Assembly (NCBI RefSeq): GCF_004339565.1
Contig: NZ_SMFZ01000002.1
Coordinates: forward strand, 806,001-870,000
DNA from: Pseudonocardia endophytica
Lineage (GTDB): Bacteria > Actinomycetota > Actinomycetes > Mycobacteriales > Pseudonocardiaceae
Length of the DNA: 64,000 nucleotides
Reading direction: 5' to 3'
Both the position numbers and the translations under genes were made by a program. Shown in pieces: positions 44,964-54,083 of this stretch. The stretch's first letter is position 1. Every line of letters begins with the position of its first letter. The notes below the pieces were generated by a model. The model was not told the origin of the DNA, ran no database searches, and saw only the letters and a program-made list of their open reading frames with translations.

Positions 44964-47012
44964 TTGCCGGACGACGACCGGACCCCTCGACCACTGCCGC
45001 TGATCGGGCACCGGGGCGGACGGCAGGGCCTGACCTGTCGCTACCGCTGTGGCGACGCGTGCGCCTCGGACGCGCCGAACACGTCGTCGAACCCGTACTT
45101 CGGTGACCTGCTGAACCGCGTCCTGGACCGGCGCGGCGTGCTGCGCGCCGGTGCCGTCGTCGGGGTGGCGGGCGGCGTGGCGCTGACGCTCGGGTCGTCG
45201 ACGGCGGCCGCCGCGGCTCCCGGCGGTGGCGACGCTCCGCGGGGACTGCGCTACGAGACGGTCGCGCCGAACACGGCCGACGCCGTCGTCGTCCCGAAGG
45301 GGTACGAGAGCAACGTGGTGATCCGCTGGGGCGACCCGCTGTTCCCGGACGCCCCCGAGTTCGACTTCGACAACCAGTCGGCGGCCGCGCAGGAACGCCA
45401 GTTCGGCTACAACAACGACTTCTGCGGCCTGCTCCCGCTGGACGGCCGGCAGCGGTTCGTCATGTTCTCCAACCACGAGTACACCATCGAGCCGCTGATG
45501 TTCCGCGGATACGACGACGAGAACCCGACCCCGGAACAGGTCCGGATCGGCCTGGCCGCGCACGGGCACTCGGTGGTCGAGGTGACCCGCGAGCGCGACG
45601 GCACGCTCGTCGCGGACCGCGAGGGGCGGCTGAACCGCCGGATCACCGGCACCACCGAGTTCACGGTGGACGGACCGGCCGCCGGATCTCCGCTGCTGCG
45701 CACGTCCGCCGATCCGACCGGCACCCGCGTGCTCGGCACGTTCAACAACTGCTCCGGCGGCGTCACGCCGTGGGGCACGTTCCTGTCCGGCGAGGAGAAC
45801 ATCAACCAGTACTTCGCGAACGCGGGACCCGACCCGCGCCTGGCCCGCTACGGCTTCGCGGCCGAGGCGTCCGAGCGGGGCTGGGAGAAGGTCGAGTCGC
45901 GGTTCGACCTGGCCAGGGAGCCGAACGAGGCGAACCGGTTCGGCTACGTCGTCGAGGTCGACCCGTTCGACCCGTCCTCGCGCCCGGTCAAGCACACGGC
46001 GCTGGGCAGGCTCAAGCACGAGGGTGCGAACGTCCGGCTGTCCCGTGACGGGCGCGCGGTCGCCTACATGGGCGACGACGAGCGGTTCGACTACGTCTAC
46101 AAGTTCGTGTCGGACAAGCCGATGCGCCGCGGTCAGAGCCGGGCGGCGCGCGAGCACAACGCGACGTTGCTCTCGTCGGGCACGCTCTACGTCGCCCGCT
46201 TCACCGGCGACAGCCCTCCCGCCGAGATCGACGGCAGCGGGAAGCTCCCCGCGGACCGCGCGTTCGACGGGTCCGGCCGGTGGATCCCGCTCGCGGCGGG
46301 GGAGCGCTCGTTCGTGCCCGGGATGAGCGCGGACGAGGTGTACGTGTTCACGCGCCTGGCCGCGGACCGCGTCGGTGCGACCAAGATGGACCGTCCCGAG
46401 GACGTCGAGCCGCACCCGAGCACCGGTCGTGTCTACATGGCGCTGACGAACAACACCGACCGTGGCAAGGCGGGCAAGGCCGGCCCGCACGAGGCGAACC
46501 CGCGGCGGGACAACAAGCACGGCCACGTGCTGGAGCTCGTCGAGTCCGGTGAGGACGGTGCGGCTCGTGAGTTCGCCTGGTCGATCCTGCTCGTCTGCGG
46601 CGACCCGAAGGACCCGTCGACGTACTTCGGCGGGTTCGACAAGTCACAGGTCAGCCCGATCACCTCACCGGACAACGTCGCGTTCGACGGGCACGGCAAC
46701 CTGTGGATCGCGACCGACTCCGGCGGCGAGCTGGAGATCAACGACGGGCTGTACGGCGTCTCCCTGGAGGGCCCCACCCGCGGGCGGACCACGCTGTTCG
46801 CCAGCGTTCCCCGCGGGGCCGAGTGCTGCGGCCCGGTCGTGCGCGAGGACATGGTGCTGATCTCCGTGCAGCATCCCGGCGACCTGGACGACGCGAGCCC
46901 GGATCGTCCCGCCTCCGTGTGGCCGGACGGGCCGGGCAGCCAGCCGCGACCGTCGGTCGTCGCGATCCGGCACGTCGGCGAGGGCGACCACCCGGCCAAG
47001 ATCGGCGTGTAG
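44964..47012 (+). CDS. PhoX-like alkaline phosphatase (DUF839), Tat-exported
   Basis: A 682-residue PhoX-family protein. Residues about 55-85 hold a Tat-type signal (DRRGVLRAGAVVG, hydrophobic run, AAAAAP) after a cytoplasmic-looking leader with RYRCGDACAS, common in the family. The mature part has FGYNNDFCGLLPLDG, FSNHEYT, GTFNNCSGGVTPWGTFLSGE, then MDRPEDVEPHPSTGRVYMAL and SPDNVAFDGHGNLWIATDSG, the conserved beta-propeller and metal-site stretches. PhoX enzymes release phosphate from phosphoesters outside the cell with Ca and Fe. A TTG start with AGGAGA upstream fits best. Confidence 0.9.
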   Translation: MPDDDRTPRPLPLIGHRGGRQGLTCRYRCGDACASDAPNTSSNPYFGDLLNRVLDRRGVLRAGAVVGVAGGVALTLGSSTAAAAAPGGGDAPRGLRYETVAPNTADAVVVPKGYESNVVIRWGDPLFPDAPEFDFDNQSAAAQERQFGYNNDFCGLLPLDGRQRFVMFSNHEYTIEPLMFRGYDDENPTPEQVRIGLAAHGHSVVEVTRERDGTLVADREGRLNRRITGTTEFTVDGPAAGSPLLRTSADPTGTRVLGTFNNCSGGVTPWGTFLSGEENINQYFANAGPDPRLARYGFAAEASERGWEKVESRFDLAREPNEANRFGYVVEVDPFDPSSRPVKHTALGRLKHEGANVRLSRDGRAVAYMGDDERFDYVYKFVSDKPMRRGQSRAAREHNATLLSSGTLYVARFTGDSPPAEIDGSGKLPADRAFDGSGRWIPLAAGERSFVPGMSADEVYVFTRLAADRVGATKMDRPEDVEPHPSTGRVYMALTNNTDRGKAGKAGPHEANPRRDNKHGHVLELVESGEDGAAREFAWSILLVCGDPKDPSTYFGGFDKSQVSPITSPDNVAFDGHGNLWIATDSGGELEINDGLYGVSLEGPTRGRTTLFASVPRGAECCGPVVREDMVLISVQHPGDLDDASPDRPASVWPDGPGSQPRPSVVAIRHVGEGDHPAKIGV

Positions 47013-47025
47013 ACGGTGGTGTGAC

Positions 47026-47790
47026 TCAGGCGCAGCGGCCGAGGTCCGGCGTGCCGGACCCGCCGCTGCCACCGAACGAGATGTGCACGTGGTCCTTGTG
47101 GTTCGCGGTGTCGCCGCCGCGGTCCTCCATGGACTCCCAGCCGCCGCCGGTGTTCATCCGCTGGTTCCAGATCACGTAGGTCACGCCGAGCTCGTCGGCG
47201 TTGGCCAGCGCGCACTCGGCGATCGCGTCGCCGCGGGCCTCGTCGGTGGTCATCAGGTCGAGCGCCTTGCCGCCGGGGTGGTCGGACGCGTTGCCGCGGC
47301 TGCCGACACCGAGCATGTCCGGCTGGCCGAACGCGCAGCCGAGGAACTGCGCCGCGTCGGCGACCCAGCTCTTCACGCCGCCCAGGCCGGAGGTGTCCAG
47401 GTCGCACGACCCGGCCTTCGGCGCGTTCCGCTCCGTAGTCGCCGGAGCGGCGGACGGGGCGGACGCCGCGGCCGCGCGGGCGGCGGCGTCCCGGACGAGG
47501 CGCTCCTGGCCCTGCCCGGCCGCGGCGGTGGCGGCGAGCAGCCCGGACGAGCGCACGACGTCGTCGGCGCCGGCCAGGACGGGACCACGGTCCTCCGTGG
47601 ACGCTTCGGCCGCGGACGCCTCGCTGGCCAGCCGGAACGCTCCGGTGGTCTCGGGGGCCGCATCGGAGTCGTCGGTCAGCCCGGCGACCGGGGTGACGAC
47701 GGCCAGTACGCCGCTCGCCGCTGCGGCGGCGGTGGCCACGTTGCGCAGGCCCGTGCGCGTGTCGAGCGCGGGCCGACGGTGTCGGGACAC
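47026..47790 (-). CDS. Secreted protein with M15-like (ARB_07466-type) C-terminal domain
   Basis: A 254-residue exported protein. The N-terminus has a basic stretch (SRHRRPALDTRTGLR) and a hydrophobic Ala/Val run (about 18-40), then an Ala/Ser-rich linker to residue about 125. The C-terminal domain carries the His/Asp zinc pattern of D-Ala-D-Ala peptidase-like folds: ASDHPGGKALDLM and DHVHISFGG, with VIWNQRMN between. Such domains occur in actinobacterial cell-wall hydrolase-like proteins; a catalytic Glu/Asp between the motifs cannot be fixed by eye. GTG 47790 has GGAGGA five bases upstream. Convergent with the PhoX-like gene. Confidence 0.8.
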   Translation of the reverse strand: MSRHRRPALDTRTGLRNVATAAAAASGVLAVVTPVAGLTDDSDAAPETTGAFRLASEASAAEASTEDRGPVLAGADDVVRSSGLLAATAAAGQGQERLVRDAAARAAAASAPSAAPATTERNAPKAGSCDLDTSGLGGVKSWVADAAQFLGCAFGQPDMLGVGSRGNASDHPGGKALDLMTTDEARGDAIAECALANADELGVTYVIWNQRMNTGGGWESMEDRGGDTANHKDHVHISFGGSGGSGTPDLGRCA

Positions 47791-48055
47791 GGTGCTCCTC
47801 CACGACGCCCGGAGGTCCGGGCGGGCAAACGTGGGGAGCGCGGGATCTCGTCGATCCCAGCCCGCTGGGGAGCCGGACCCGGGTGTCGCGTCCTCGACGG
47901 TAGCGGGTTCAGCCGGAATGTCCGTTCCGGAGCAGACGTGCGAGACGATCGCGCACACCACTGCGACGAGTGGTCGCTCACCCTTCCGTGTGGGCATGCT
48001 TGCGCGGCAAGCTGTCCGCGGCCGACCGAGGGCGTCCGGCCACGGGGGAGGGATC

Positions 48056-49372
48056 ATGACGTCGACGCGCGACGACGACGCGGTGAGCAGGGCCGAGCAG
48101 GTGTCGGATCCGCGGCAGGTCCGGCGGGTGGCCGTCGCGAGCGCGATCGGCACGACGATCGAGTGGTACGACTACTTCATCTTCTCCACGGCGGCCGCGC
48201 TCGTGTTCAACAGTCAGTTCTTCTCGACGTTGTCCCCGGCGTCCGGCACGCTCGCCGCGTTCGCGACCCTCGGCGTCGGGTTCGTGGCCCGGCCGCTGGG
48301 CGGGATCATCTGGGGCCATCTCGGCGACCGGATCGGGCGCAAGGCGATGCTCGTGACCTCGCTGCTGCTGATGGGCGTCGCCACCGTCGGAGTGGGCCTG
48401 CTGCCCACGTACGCCCAGGTCGGGGTGCTGGCTCCGGTCCTGCTGCTGGTCATGCGCCTGCTGCAGGGCATCAGTGCGGGCGGCGAGTGGGGCGGCGCGG
48501 CGCTGATGGCCGTCGAGCACGCGCCTCCGGCGCAGCGGGGCCGGTACGGCTCGTTCGCCCAGATCGGCGTCCCGGCCGGGCTGATCCTGGCCCAGCTCGT
48601 GTTCCTCGTGGTGAACAACCTGGTCAGCCCGGACCAGTTCGCGGCGTGGGGCTGGCGGATCCCGTTCCTGCTGTCGATCGTGCTGGTCGTCGTCGGACTC
48701 GTGATCCGGCTGCGGGTCGAGGAGAGCCCGGTGTTCCGCGCGCTGCGCTCGGAGTCGGCGCGCAGCCGCGCACCGATCGTCGACGTGTTCCGCGAGCGGC
48801 CGCGCGAGCTGACGCTGGCGTCGCTGTCCTTCATCGCCAACACCGCGATCGGCTACGTGTTCCTGGCCTACCTGCTGTCCTACGGCACGTCGGTGCTGAA
48901 GGTGGACCGGAACACGATGCTCGTGGTGATCGTGGCGGGCAGCGTGTGCTGGCTGGTCAGCATCATCGCGGCGGCCGTCTGGTCGGACCGGGTGGGCCGC
49001 AAGCGCCCGTACGTCGTCGGGTCCGTGCTGCTGGTCGTCTGGCCGGTGCCGTTCTTCCTGTTGCTGGACACGGCCGCGCCCGCATTGATGATCGTCTCGG
49101 TGCTGGTGCTGACGATCGGGCTCGGCCTGTCCTACGGCCCGCAGTCGGCGCTGTTCGCCGAGATGTTCGAGCCCCGGTTCCGCTACAGCGGCGCGTCGTT
49201 CTCCTACGCCGTCGGGGCCGTGCTCGGTGGCGGGTTCGCCCCGGTCGTCGCCGCGTACCTGCAGGGCGCGACCGGGACGTCGCTCTCGGTCGCGGCCTAC
49301 ATGGTCGCCGTGGCGGTGATCAGCCTCGTCGCCGTGCTGCTGATCCGGGAGACCCACCGCCCCCGGGCGTGA
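48056..49372 (+). CDS. MHS-family MFS transporter (metabolite:proton symporter)
   Basis: A 438-residue, 12-segment MFS protein of the metabolite:H+ symporter group (ProP, ShiA, KgtP relatives): opening VASAIGTTIEWYDYFIF, the loop 2-3 motif GHLGDRIGRKAML, and MRLLQGISAGGEWGGAALM. A central loop and second half WSDRVGRKRPYVVGS match. Substrates of the family are small acids or zwitterions; it cannot be chosen here. ATG 48056 follows GGGGGAGGG. Confidence 0.92.
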   Translation: MTSTRDDDAVSRAEQVSDPRQVRRVAVASAIGTTIEWYDYFIFSTAAALVFNSQFFSTLSPASGTLAAFATLGVGFVARPLGGIIWGHLGDRIGRKAMLVTSLLLMGVATVGVGLLPTYAQVGVLAPVLLLVMRLLQGISAGGEWGGAALMAVEHAPPAQRGRYGSFAQIGVPAGLILAQLVFLVVNNLVSPDQFAAWGWRIPFLLSIVLVVVGLVIRLRVEESPVFRALRSESARSRAPIVDVFRERPRELTLASLSFIANTAIGYVFLAYLLSYGTSVLKVDRNTMLVVIVAGSVCWLVSIIAAAVWSDRVGRKRPYVVGSVLLVVWPVPFFLLLDTAAPALMIVSVLVLTIGLGLSYGPQSALFAEMFEPRFRYSGASFSYAVGAVLGGGFAPVVAAYLQGATGTSLSVAAYMVAVAVISLVAVLLIRETHRPRA

Positions 49373-49375
49373 GCC

Positions 49376-49639
49376 TCAGAGCAGGTCGGAGCTCGACGAG
49401 AGGTCACGTGCGCGACGACGGCCCGCGACGCTGGGCCGTTCGGTCGCCACCGGGGACCGGCCGGAACCCGCCATGTTCTCGGCCTCCTCGGCGAGCTGAC
49501 GGGTGACGCAGGGCCACGCGGCGCTGACACCGCTCGCGTCCCGGCACTCCCGGCAGTAGCCCTGCGCGTCCGGCGTGTGCTCGTCGAGCGTGCGGCGCAG
49601 CAGGTCGGGCATCTCCGAGAGGATGTTCGCGAGTGCCAA
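49376..49639 (-). CDS. Small conserved hypothetical protein with CxxC
   Basis: An 87-residue protein: helix LANILSEMPDLLRRTLDEHT, a knuckle CRECRDASG, then WPCVTRQLAEEAENM and a basic low-complexity tail. The three Cys residues could bind a metal. TTG at 49639 with GGAGGT six bases ahead fits better than the ATG at 49669, which has no site. Similar small proteins occur in related actinomycetes. Function unknown. Confidence 0.6.
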   Translation of the reverse strand: MALANILSEMPDLLRRTLDEHTPDAQGYCRECRDASGVSAAWPCVTRQLAEEAENMAGSGRSPVATERPSVAGRRRARDLSSSSDLL

Positions 49640-49771
49640 CTGGACACCTCCAGATCGATTGCCGGGCACAGTAGTAGCCCGGTCGGGGGAGGCGTTCCGA
49701 GGGGCCGGTGTCGTCCGGTGGACGGATCTGTCGCCGGTACGGAAGCCGCGACGACAGGTGTGAACGGTGGA

Positions 49772-51130
49772 CTATCCGGCGACCGGTTGGGCGGCGGGCG
49801 CTCGGCGCACGCACGCGAGCACGGCGGCCGCACAGGCGAGCGTCAGTACGGCGCAGACGACGACGGCGCCGTCCCATCCGGCGAGCAGCTGCTCCGGTGT
49901 CTCGCGGCCGGTCGGCGACGCGAGCACGGACACGACCGTCACGCCGATCGCGGCACCCAGATAGCGGGCCGTGTTGTTGATGCCGCTGCCCATCCCGGCC
50001 CGGTTCGCCGGCACCGACGCGACCGCCTCCCGTCCGAGCGTCGCGTTCACGACGCCGGTGCCGAGCCCGGCGACGATCAGCGAGAGCAACGGGAGCGCGA
50101 TCCCGGAGTCGGTCGTCAGCCAGGCCAGCGGAACGATCCCGGCCGCGATCACGACCAGCCCGGCCGTCAGCCGGACCGGGCCGCTGACCCGTTCACTGAT
50201 CCGCCGGGTCAGCAGGGCGGTGACGATGCTGGTGCCGGACCAGCCGAGCAGTAGCGCCGCGGCACCGAGCGCGCCGTAACCCTGCCCGCGCTGCAGCAGC
50301 GCAGGCAGGTAGGACGAGACCGCGATGATGCCGAGGCCGGTCGCGAGGCTGCCCGCCGAGGCGGCGACCAGGCCCGGGTTGCGGAACAGCGCGAGCGAGA
50401 CCATCGGGTGCGACGACCGCCGCTGGACGACGACGAACCCGGCCAGCAGCACCACCCCCACGACCAGCAGGACGATCGGCACCGGGCCGATCGGCAGCCG
50501 TCGCGCCTCGGTCAGACCGGCGAGCAGAGCGGACAGGCCGGCGGCCAGCAGCACCATCCCGGGCACGTCGACCGGGCGCGGCTCGCCCGACGTGGACTCG
50601 TCGAGGACCATCCGGCCGGCCACCGCCACGGCGACCGCGGCCACGGCGACCAGCAGGTAGAACGGCCGCCACGGCACGATCCCGGCCAGGAGCGGCCCGA
50701 TCGCGATGCCGGCCGCGAGCGCGGCACCCCACAGGCCGCTGGCCGATGCCCGTCGCGGGCCACTCGGGATCGCGTGGCTGATCAGCGCCAGGCTGCAGGC
50801 GATCATCGCGCCCGCACCGGCGCCCTGGACGACCCGGCCGAGCACGAACACCAGCGTCCCCGGCGAGGCGGCGCCGGCCACCGAGGCCACGGCCAGCACG
50901 ACAGATCCGAGCACGAACACGCGCCGCCGCCCGTGCTCGTCGGCGAGCGTGCCCGCGGTCAACAGCGCCGCGGTCAGACCGAGGCTCATCGAGCTGAGGA
51001 TCCAGGACTGTCCGGACGCGCCGGTCCCGAGATCGCCGGAGATCTGGCGGAGCGTCGCCAGCGGCGCCGTGTACGAGACGAGTGCCAGGAACGTGCCCAG
51101 CGCGGAGACGGCGACCGTCCGGTGCGGCAT
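49772..51130 (-). CDS. MFS drug-type efflux transporter under HxlR control
   Basis: A 452-residue MFS protein with 12-14 hydrophobic segments of the drug:H+ antiporter type: SGQSWILSSMSLGLTAALLT, the motif A-like GTLADEHGRRRVF, and motif C-like LGRVVQGAGAGAMIA. ATG 51130 lies behind GAGGAG. It is divergent from an HxlR-type regulator; the 82-bp gap holds two CGGTTCG-N5-CGAACCG dyads, one just 12 bases before this ATG, so repression relieved by an inducer is the likely scheme. Substrate unknown. Confidence 0.9.
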   Translation of the reverse strand: MPHRTVAVSALGTFLALVSYTAPLATLRQISGDLGTGASGQSWILSSMSLGLTAALLTAGTLADEHGRRRVFVLGSVVLAVASVAGAASPGTLVFVLGRVVQGAGAGAMIACSLALISHAIPSGPRRASASGLWGAALAAGIAIGPLLAGIVPWRPFYLLVAVAAVAVAVAGRMVLDESTSGEPRPVDVPGMVLLAAGLSALLAGLTEARRLPIGPVPIVLLVVGVVLLAGFVVVQRRSSHPMVSLALFRNPGLVAASAGSLATGLGIIAVSSYLPALLQRGQGYGALGAAALLLGWSGTSIVTALLTRRISERVSGPVRLTAGLVVIAAGIVPLAWLTTDSGIALPLLSLIVAGLGTGVVNATLGREAVASVPANRAGMGSGINNTARYLGAAIGVTVVSVLASPTGRETPEQLLAGWDGAVVVCAVLTLACAAAVLACVRRAPAAQPVAG

Positions 51131-51141
51131 GACCAACTCCT

Positions 51142-51193
51142 CGGTTCGGTGAACGAACCGACGCTAGCACGAACCGGTTCGATCACCGAACCG
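51142..51193. promoter_or_regulatory. Duplicated operator CGGTTCG-N5-CGAACCG
   Basis: Copy A: 51142-51160 (spacer GTGAA); copy B: 51175-51193 (spacer ATCAC). Centres are 33 bp apart, three helical turns. A perfect 12-bp palindrome CGAACCGGTTCG (51170-51181) overlaps copy B. All lies in the divergent promoter region between the MFS and HxlR genes. Confidence 0.75.
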
Positions 51194-51212
51194 ATCGCGC
51201 TAGGATGTGACG

Positions 51213-51731
51213 ATGCCGCTCGGAACCGACTACGGCTCGCAGGCCTGTGCGATCGCCCGTGCACTCGAGATCGTCGGGGAGCGCTGGACGCTGCTGATCG
51301 TGCGCGACTGCTTCTACGGCGTGCAGCGGTTCTCCGATCTGCAGCGCCATCTCACCGTGCCGAAGGCGGTGCTCGCGTCGCGTCTGGAGTCGCTGACCGA
51401 GGCCGGCGTGCTGGAGCGCGACGAGCGCGGCCCCGGCCGGGTGGAGTACCGGCTGACCGCGCGCGGCGAACAGCTGTGGCCGGTCCTGCACTCGCTGGCC
51501 GCGTGGGGCGAGGCGCACGCCGCCACCGGTCCGCGCAGGCGGCTGTTCCGGCACGTGCCCTGCGGTGTCGAGCTCGACGCCCGCGCCGCATGCCCGGCGT
51601 GCGGAACCGTCCCGGATCCCGGGGACGTGGAGATCTGCCCCGGCCCCGGCCTGGCGGGCGAGCCGGAGCCGGAGGAGTTCGTCGGGCGGATGCTGCGCAG
51701 CCCGCGGCGGCTGCTGGAGCCGATGCGCTGA
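51213..51731 (+). CDS. HxlR-family transcriptional regulator with C-terminal zinc-ribbon-like tail
   Basis: A 172-residue winged-helix protein: ALEIVGERWTLLIVRDCFYG, RFSDLQRHLTVPKAVLASRL, wing RVEYRLTARGEQL, the standard HxlR core. After residue 110 an extension carries Cys117, Cys127, Cys130 and Cys142 (HVPCG, CPACG, ICPG), probably a zinc ribbon. Start is ATG 51213 with AGGA seven bases ahead; the GTG two codons earlier is too close to that site. It should bind the duplicated dyad it shares with the divergent efflux gene. Confidence 0.88.
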   Translation: MPLGTDYGSQACAIARALEIVGERWTLLIVRDCFYGVQRFSDLQRHLTVPKAVLASRLESLTEAGVLERDERGPGRVEYRLTARGEQLWPVLHSLAAWGEAHAATGPRRRLFRHVPCGVELDARAACPACGTVPDPGDVEICPGPGLAGEPEPEEFVGRMLRSPRRLLEPMR

Positions 51732-52907
51732 CTACCGGGTCCGCGTGAGGAATCGCTCGCGCTGCTCGTCGGAGACCGCCGCGGCGGCGGTGGTGCGGGC
51801 CATCGCGACGGCCGCGTCCCCGACTGCGCGGTCCGCTGACGGTCCGACGCACGCCGCCGTGAACTCCGGCTGGTGGTTGACGGCGCCACCGGACTCGACG
51901 CCGATCGCCGGGTGGATGCTCGGCACGACGAGGCTGACGTTGCCCATGTCGGTGCTGCCGGCCGGCAGCACCCGCTCCTGCTCGGGCGGGAGCAGCGTGC
52001 GGCCCAGCTCGAGGATCGCGTCGCGGTACGTCGCGGACAGCCACGGGTCGTGGCGCAGCTCGGCGTAGTCCGGGGCCGCGGTGATCTCGAACGAGCAGCC
52101 GGTCGCCACCGCGCCCGCCTCGATGCACCGGCGGACGCGGGCCTGCAGCCGTTCCAGCGATCCGACGTCCGGGGCGCGCATGTCGTAGACGGCGCGGGTG
52201 TCGGCCGGGACGACGTTGGGCGCGTCACCGCCGTGCGTGACGATGCCGTGCACGAGCTGTTCCGGCTCGAGATGCTGGCGTCCCACGCCGATCGCCACCT
52301 CGGCGACGGTGAGCGCGTCCGCCGCGTTCACGCCCAGGTGCGGCGCCATTGCCGAGTGCGACGGCGTGCCCCGGTACCGGATCTCCCACTCGGCCAGCGC
52401 CAGCGGGCGCGGCGCGGCGACGTCGATCGGGGCCGGGTGGGCCATCATCGCGAGGGCGACGTCGTCGAACACGCCGGCGTCCAGCATGACGATCTTCCCG
52501 CCGCCCTCCTCCTCGGCCGGGGTGCCGACGACGAGGACGGTCAGGCCGAGCTCGTCGGCGACGTCGCGCAGCGCGAGCCCGGCGCCGACCGAGGACGCGG
52601 CGATCAGGTTGTGCCCGCAGGCGTGGCCGATGCCCGGCAGCGCGTCGTACTCCGCGCAGAACGCCACGGTCAGCGGTCCGGACCCGGCGCGGGCGACGAA
52701 CGCCGTGTCCAGGCCCGCGGTGCCGCGCTCGACGGCGAAGCCCTCCCGTTCGAGCAGGCCGGAGATCTTCTCGGCGCTGCGGTGCTCGGCGAACGCGAGC
52801 TCCGGTTCGGCGTGCAGGCTCCCGGCGAGCTCGACGAGCCGGTCCGCGTGGTCATCGACGGCGTCCGCGCAGTGCCGGGCGATCCGCTCCGGGATCGGGG
52901 TCCCCAT
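51732..52907 (-). CDS. M20-family amidohydrolase
   Basis: A 391-residue metallo-amidohydrolase of the M20D/AbgB-like group. Metal and active-site stretches: FCAEYDALPGIGHACGHNL, VVGTPAEEEGGGKIVML, a dimerisation region with RGTPSHSAMAPHLGVNAADA, and the end STDMGNVSLVVPSIHP, then NHQPEF. Members cleave acyl-amino acids or aminobenzoyl-glutamate. ATG 52907 is led by GGAGGAGGA. Convergent with the HxlR gene; no transporter of its own nearby apart from MFS genes. Confidence 0.9.
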   Translation of the reverse strand: MGTPIPERIARHCADAVDDHADRLVELAGSLHAEPELAFAEHRSAEKISGLLEREGFAVERGTAGLDTAFVARAGSGPLTVAFCAEYDALPGIGHACGHNLIAASSVGAGLALRDVADELGLTVLVVGTPAEEEGGGKIVMLDAGVFDDVALAMMAHPAPIDVAAPRPLALAEWEIRYRGTPSHSAMAPHLGVNAADALTVAEVAIGVGRQHLEPEQLVHGIVTHGGDAPNVVPADTRAVYDMRAPDVGSLERLQARVRRCIEAGAVATGCSFEITAAPDYAELRHDPWLSATYRDAILELGRTLLPPEQERVLPAGSTDMGNVSLVVPSIHPAIGVESGGAVNHQPEFTAACVGPSADRAVGDAAVAMARTTAAAAVSDEQRERFLTRTR

Positions 52908-53056
52908 CTCGTCCTCCTCCTGCTCGCCTGCCCCGATTGTTTCACCGTGTGGGTGCCCCTCCGGCCGACGTGCCGCCGAGGGGCCGGGAACGTCGGTCCG
53001 GGAGCGGGTGACGGGCCGGTGACCGGGGACCGTCCGTGCGGTCGTGGCCGCGTCCG

Positions 53057-53746
53057 TCAGGCGACCCGGACCGACACCTCGGTGCCGCCCTTGTACGGGA
53101 CCCGGACCGATACGAAGCCGTGGGCCGGATCCCGTACCCAGCCCACGTAGTCGGCGTAGTCGCCGCGCATCACGCCGACGTTGTCGGTGATCACCACCGC
53201 GCCGGGGCGAAGGCTCGGGGCGACGAGGCGCAGCACGTCGAGCGCCGCGTCCGGAAAGCCGTCGTTGAGCATGAGGTCGACGGGCCCGTCGAGCTCGCGC
53301 AGCGTCTCGCACGCGTCACCGGTGCGAATGTCGACCTGGTCGGCGAGGCCCGCCTCCCGAACATGGGCGCGGGCCCGTTCTGCCTTCGCCGGCACCATCT
53401 CGGTCCCGATCACCGTGCCGCCCCCGTTGTCCCGCACGGCCGCCGCCAGCCAGATCGTCGAGACGCCGAACGACGTCCCGAACTCGACGATCCGGCGGGC
53501 CCGCACCGCGCGGGCCTGGGCGTAGCAGAACGCGGCCTGTTCCCTCCCGAGCGCGAGGAACGCGTCGTCCATGCCCCCGTCCGGTGCGGCCGAGGACCGC
53601 CGCGGCCGTCCGAGGGCCAGCGCGGGCAGGTCGCCGGCGAGCCGCAGCAGGATCCGCGGCAGCTGCCGGTCGTTCGCCGAGTGCAGGCGGCGCAGCACCC
53701 CTGCGGCACGCGGATCGAGGACCGAGAATGGATCATGGCTGGTCAT
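53057..53746 (-). CDS. Class I SAM-dependent methyltransferase (O-methyltransferase-like)
   Basis: A 229-residue Rossmann-fold methyltransferase: SAM-binding motif I RIVEFGTSFGVSTIWLA, GTVIGTEMVPAKAERAR, then DLMLNDGFPDAALDVLRLVA and GAVVITDNVG. The pattern is that of the catechol/CCoA O-methyltransferase-like group, though the metal ligands cannot be confirmed by eye. Divergent from a decayed TetR gene that may once have controlled it. Substrate unknown. Confidence 0.85.
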   Translation of the reverse strand: MTSHDPFSVLDPRAAGVLRRLHSANDRQLPRILLRLAGDLPALALGRPRRSSAAPDGGMDDAFLALGREQAAFCYAQARAVRARRIVEFGTSFGVSTIWLAAAVRDNGGGTVIGTEMVPAKAERARAHVREAGLADQVDIRTGDACETLRELDGPVDLMLNDGFPDAALDVLRLVAPSLRPGAVVITDNVGVMRGDYADYVGWVRDPAHGFVSVRVPYKGGTEVSVRVA

Positions 53747-53781
53747 GGGGCTATTGTGAGCAAACCTTCACCATCTCGAAA

Positions 53782-53795
53782 CTCGCTTTCGCGAG
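53782..53795. promoter_or_regulatory. CTCGC-TTTC-GCGAG dyad, probable old TetR operator
   Basis: A five-base inverted repeat in the 66-bp divergent region between the methyltransferase and the broken TetR gene. It fits an autoregulatory TetR operator. Confidence 0.4.
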
Positions 53796-53812
53796 CCGTA
53801 CGGAGGAGGAGC

Positions 53813-54083
53813 ATGCGCCCGGAGCACCGACGCCCGGAGCCGCGGAAAGAGCCCCGGCAGGTGCGGGCGGAGCTCACGCGTGAGCGGATCCCGACCGCGG
53901 CTGCTCACGTTCTGGCCGAGTTCGGGTACGCGGCGGGGGACGTCCTGCCGGACGCCGTCGACCGGGAGCGCCCGCTCGCCGACGTCGTGCGCCTCATGGT
54001 GCGTGCCGCCCGTGGAGCGCCTGGAACGCGAGCTCGTCGCGATGCCGACGCGCTACCTCGCCGGGGGCGACGGCGGCGGATGA
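53813..54083 (+). pseudogene. TetR-family regulator remnant, internally deleted and frameshifted
   Basis: Starts like a TetR protein (RKEPRQVRAELTRERIPTAA, AAHVLAEFGYAAG) after a good GGAGGAG ribosome site, but the recognition helix and most of the core are missing: the next residues (DRERPLADVVRLMVRAA) belong to a C-terminal region. The end then continues in another frame (VERLERELVAMPTRYLAGG). So at least one deletion and one frameshift. It stops directly against the nadE stop. The DNA-binding domain cannot be functional. Confidence 0.7.
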
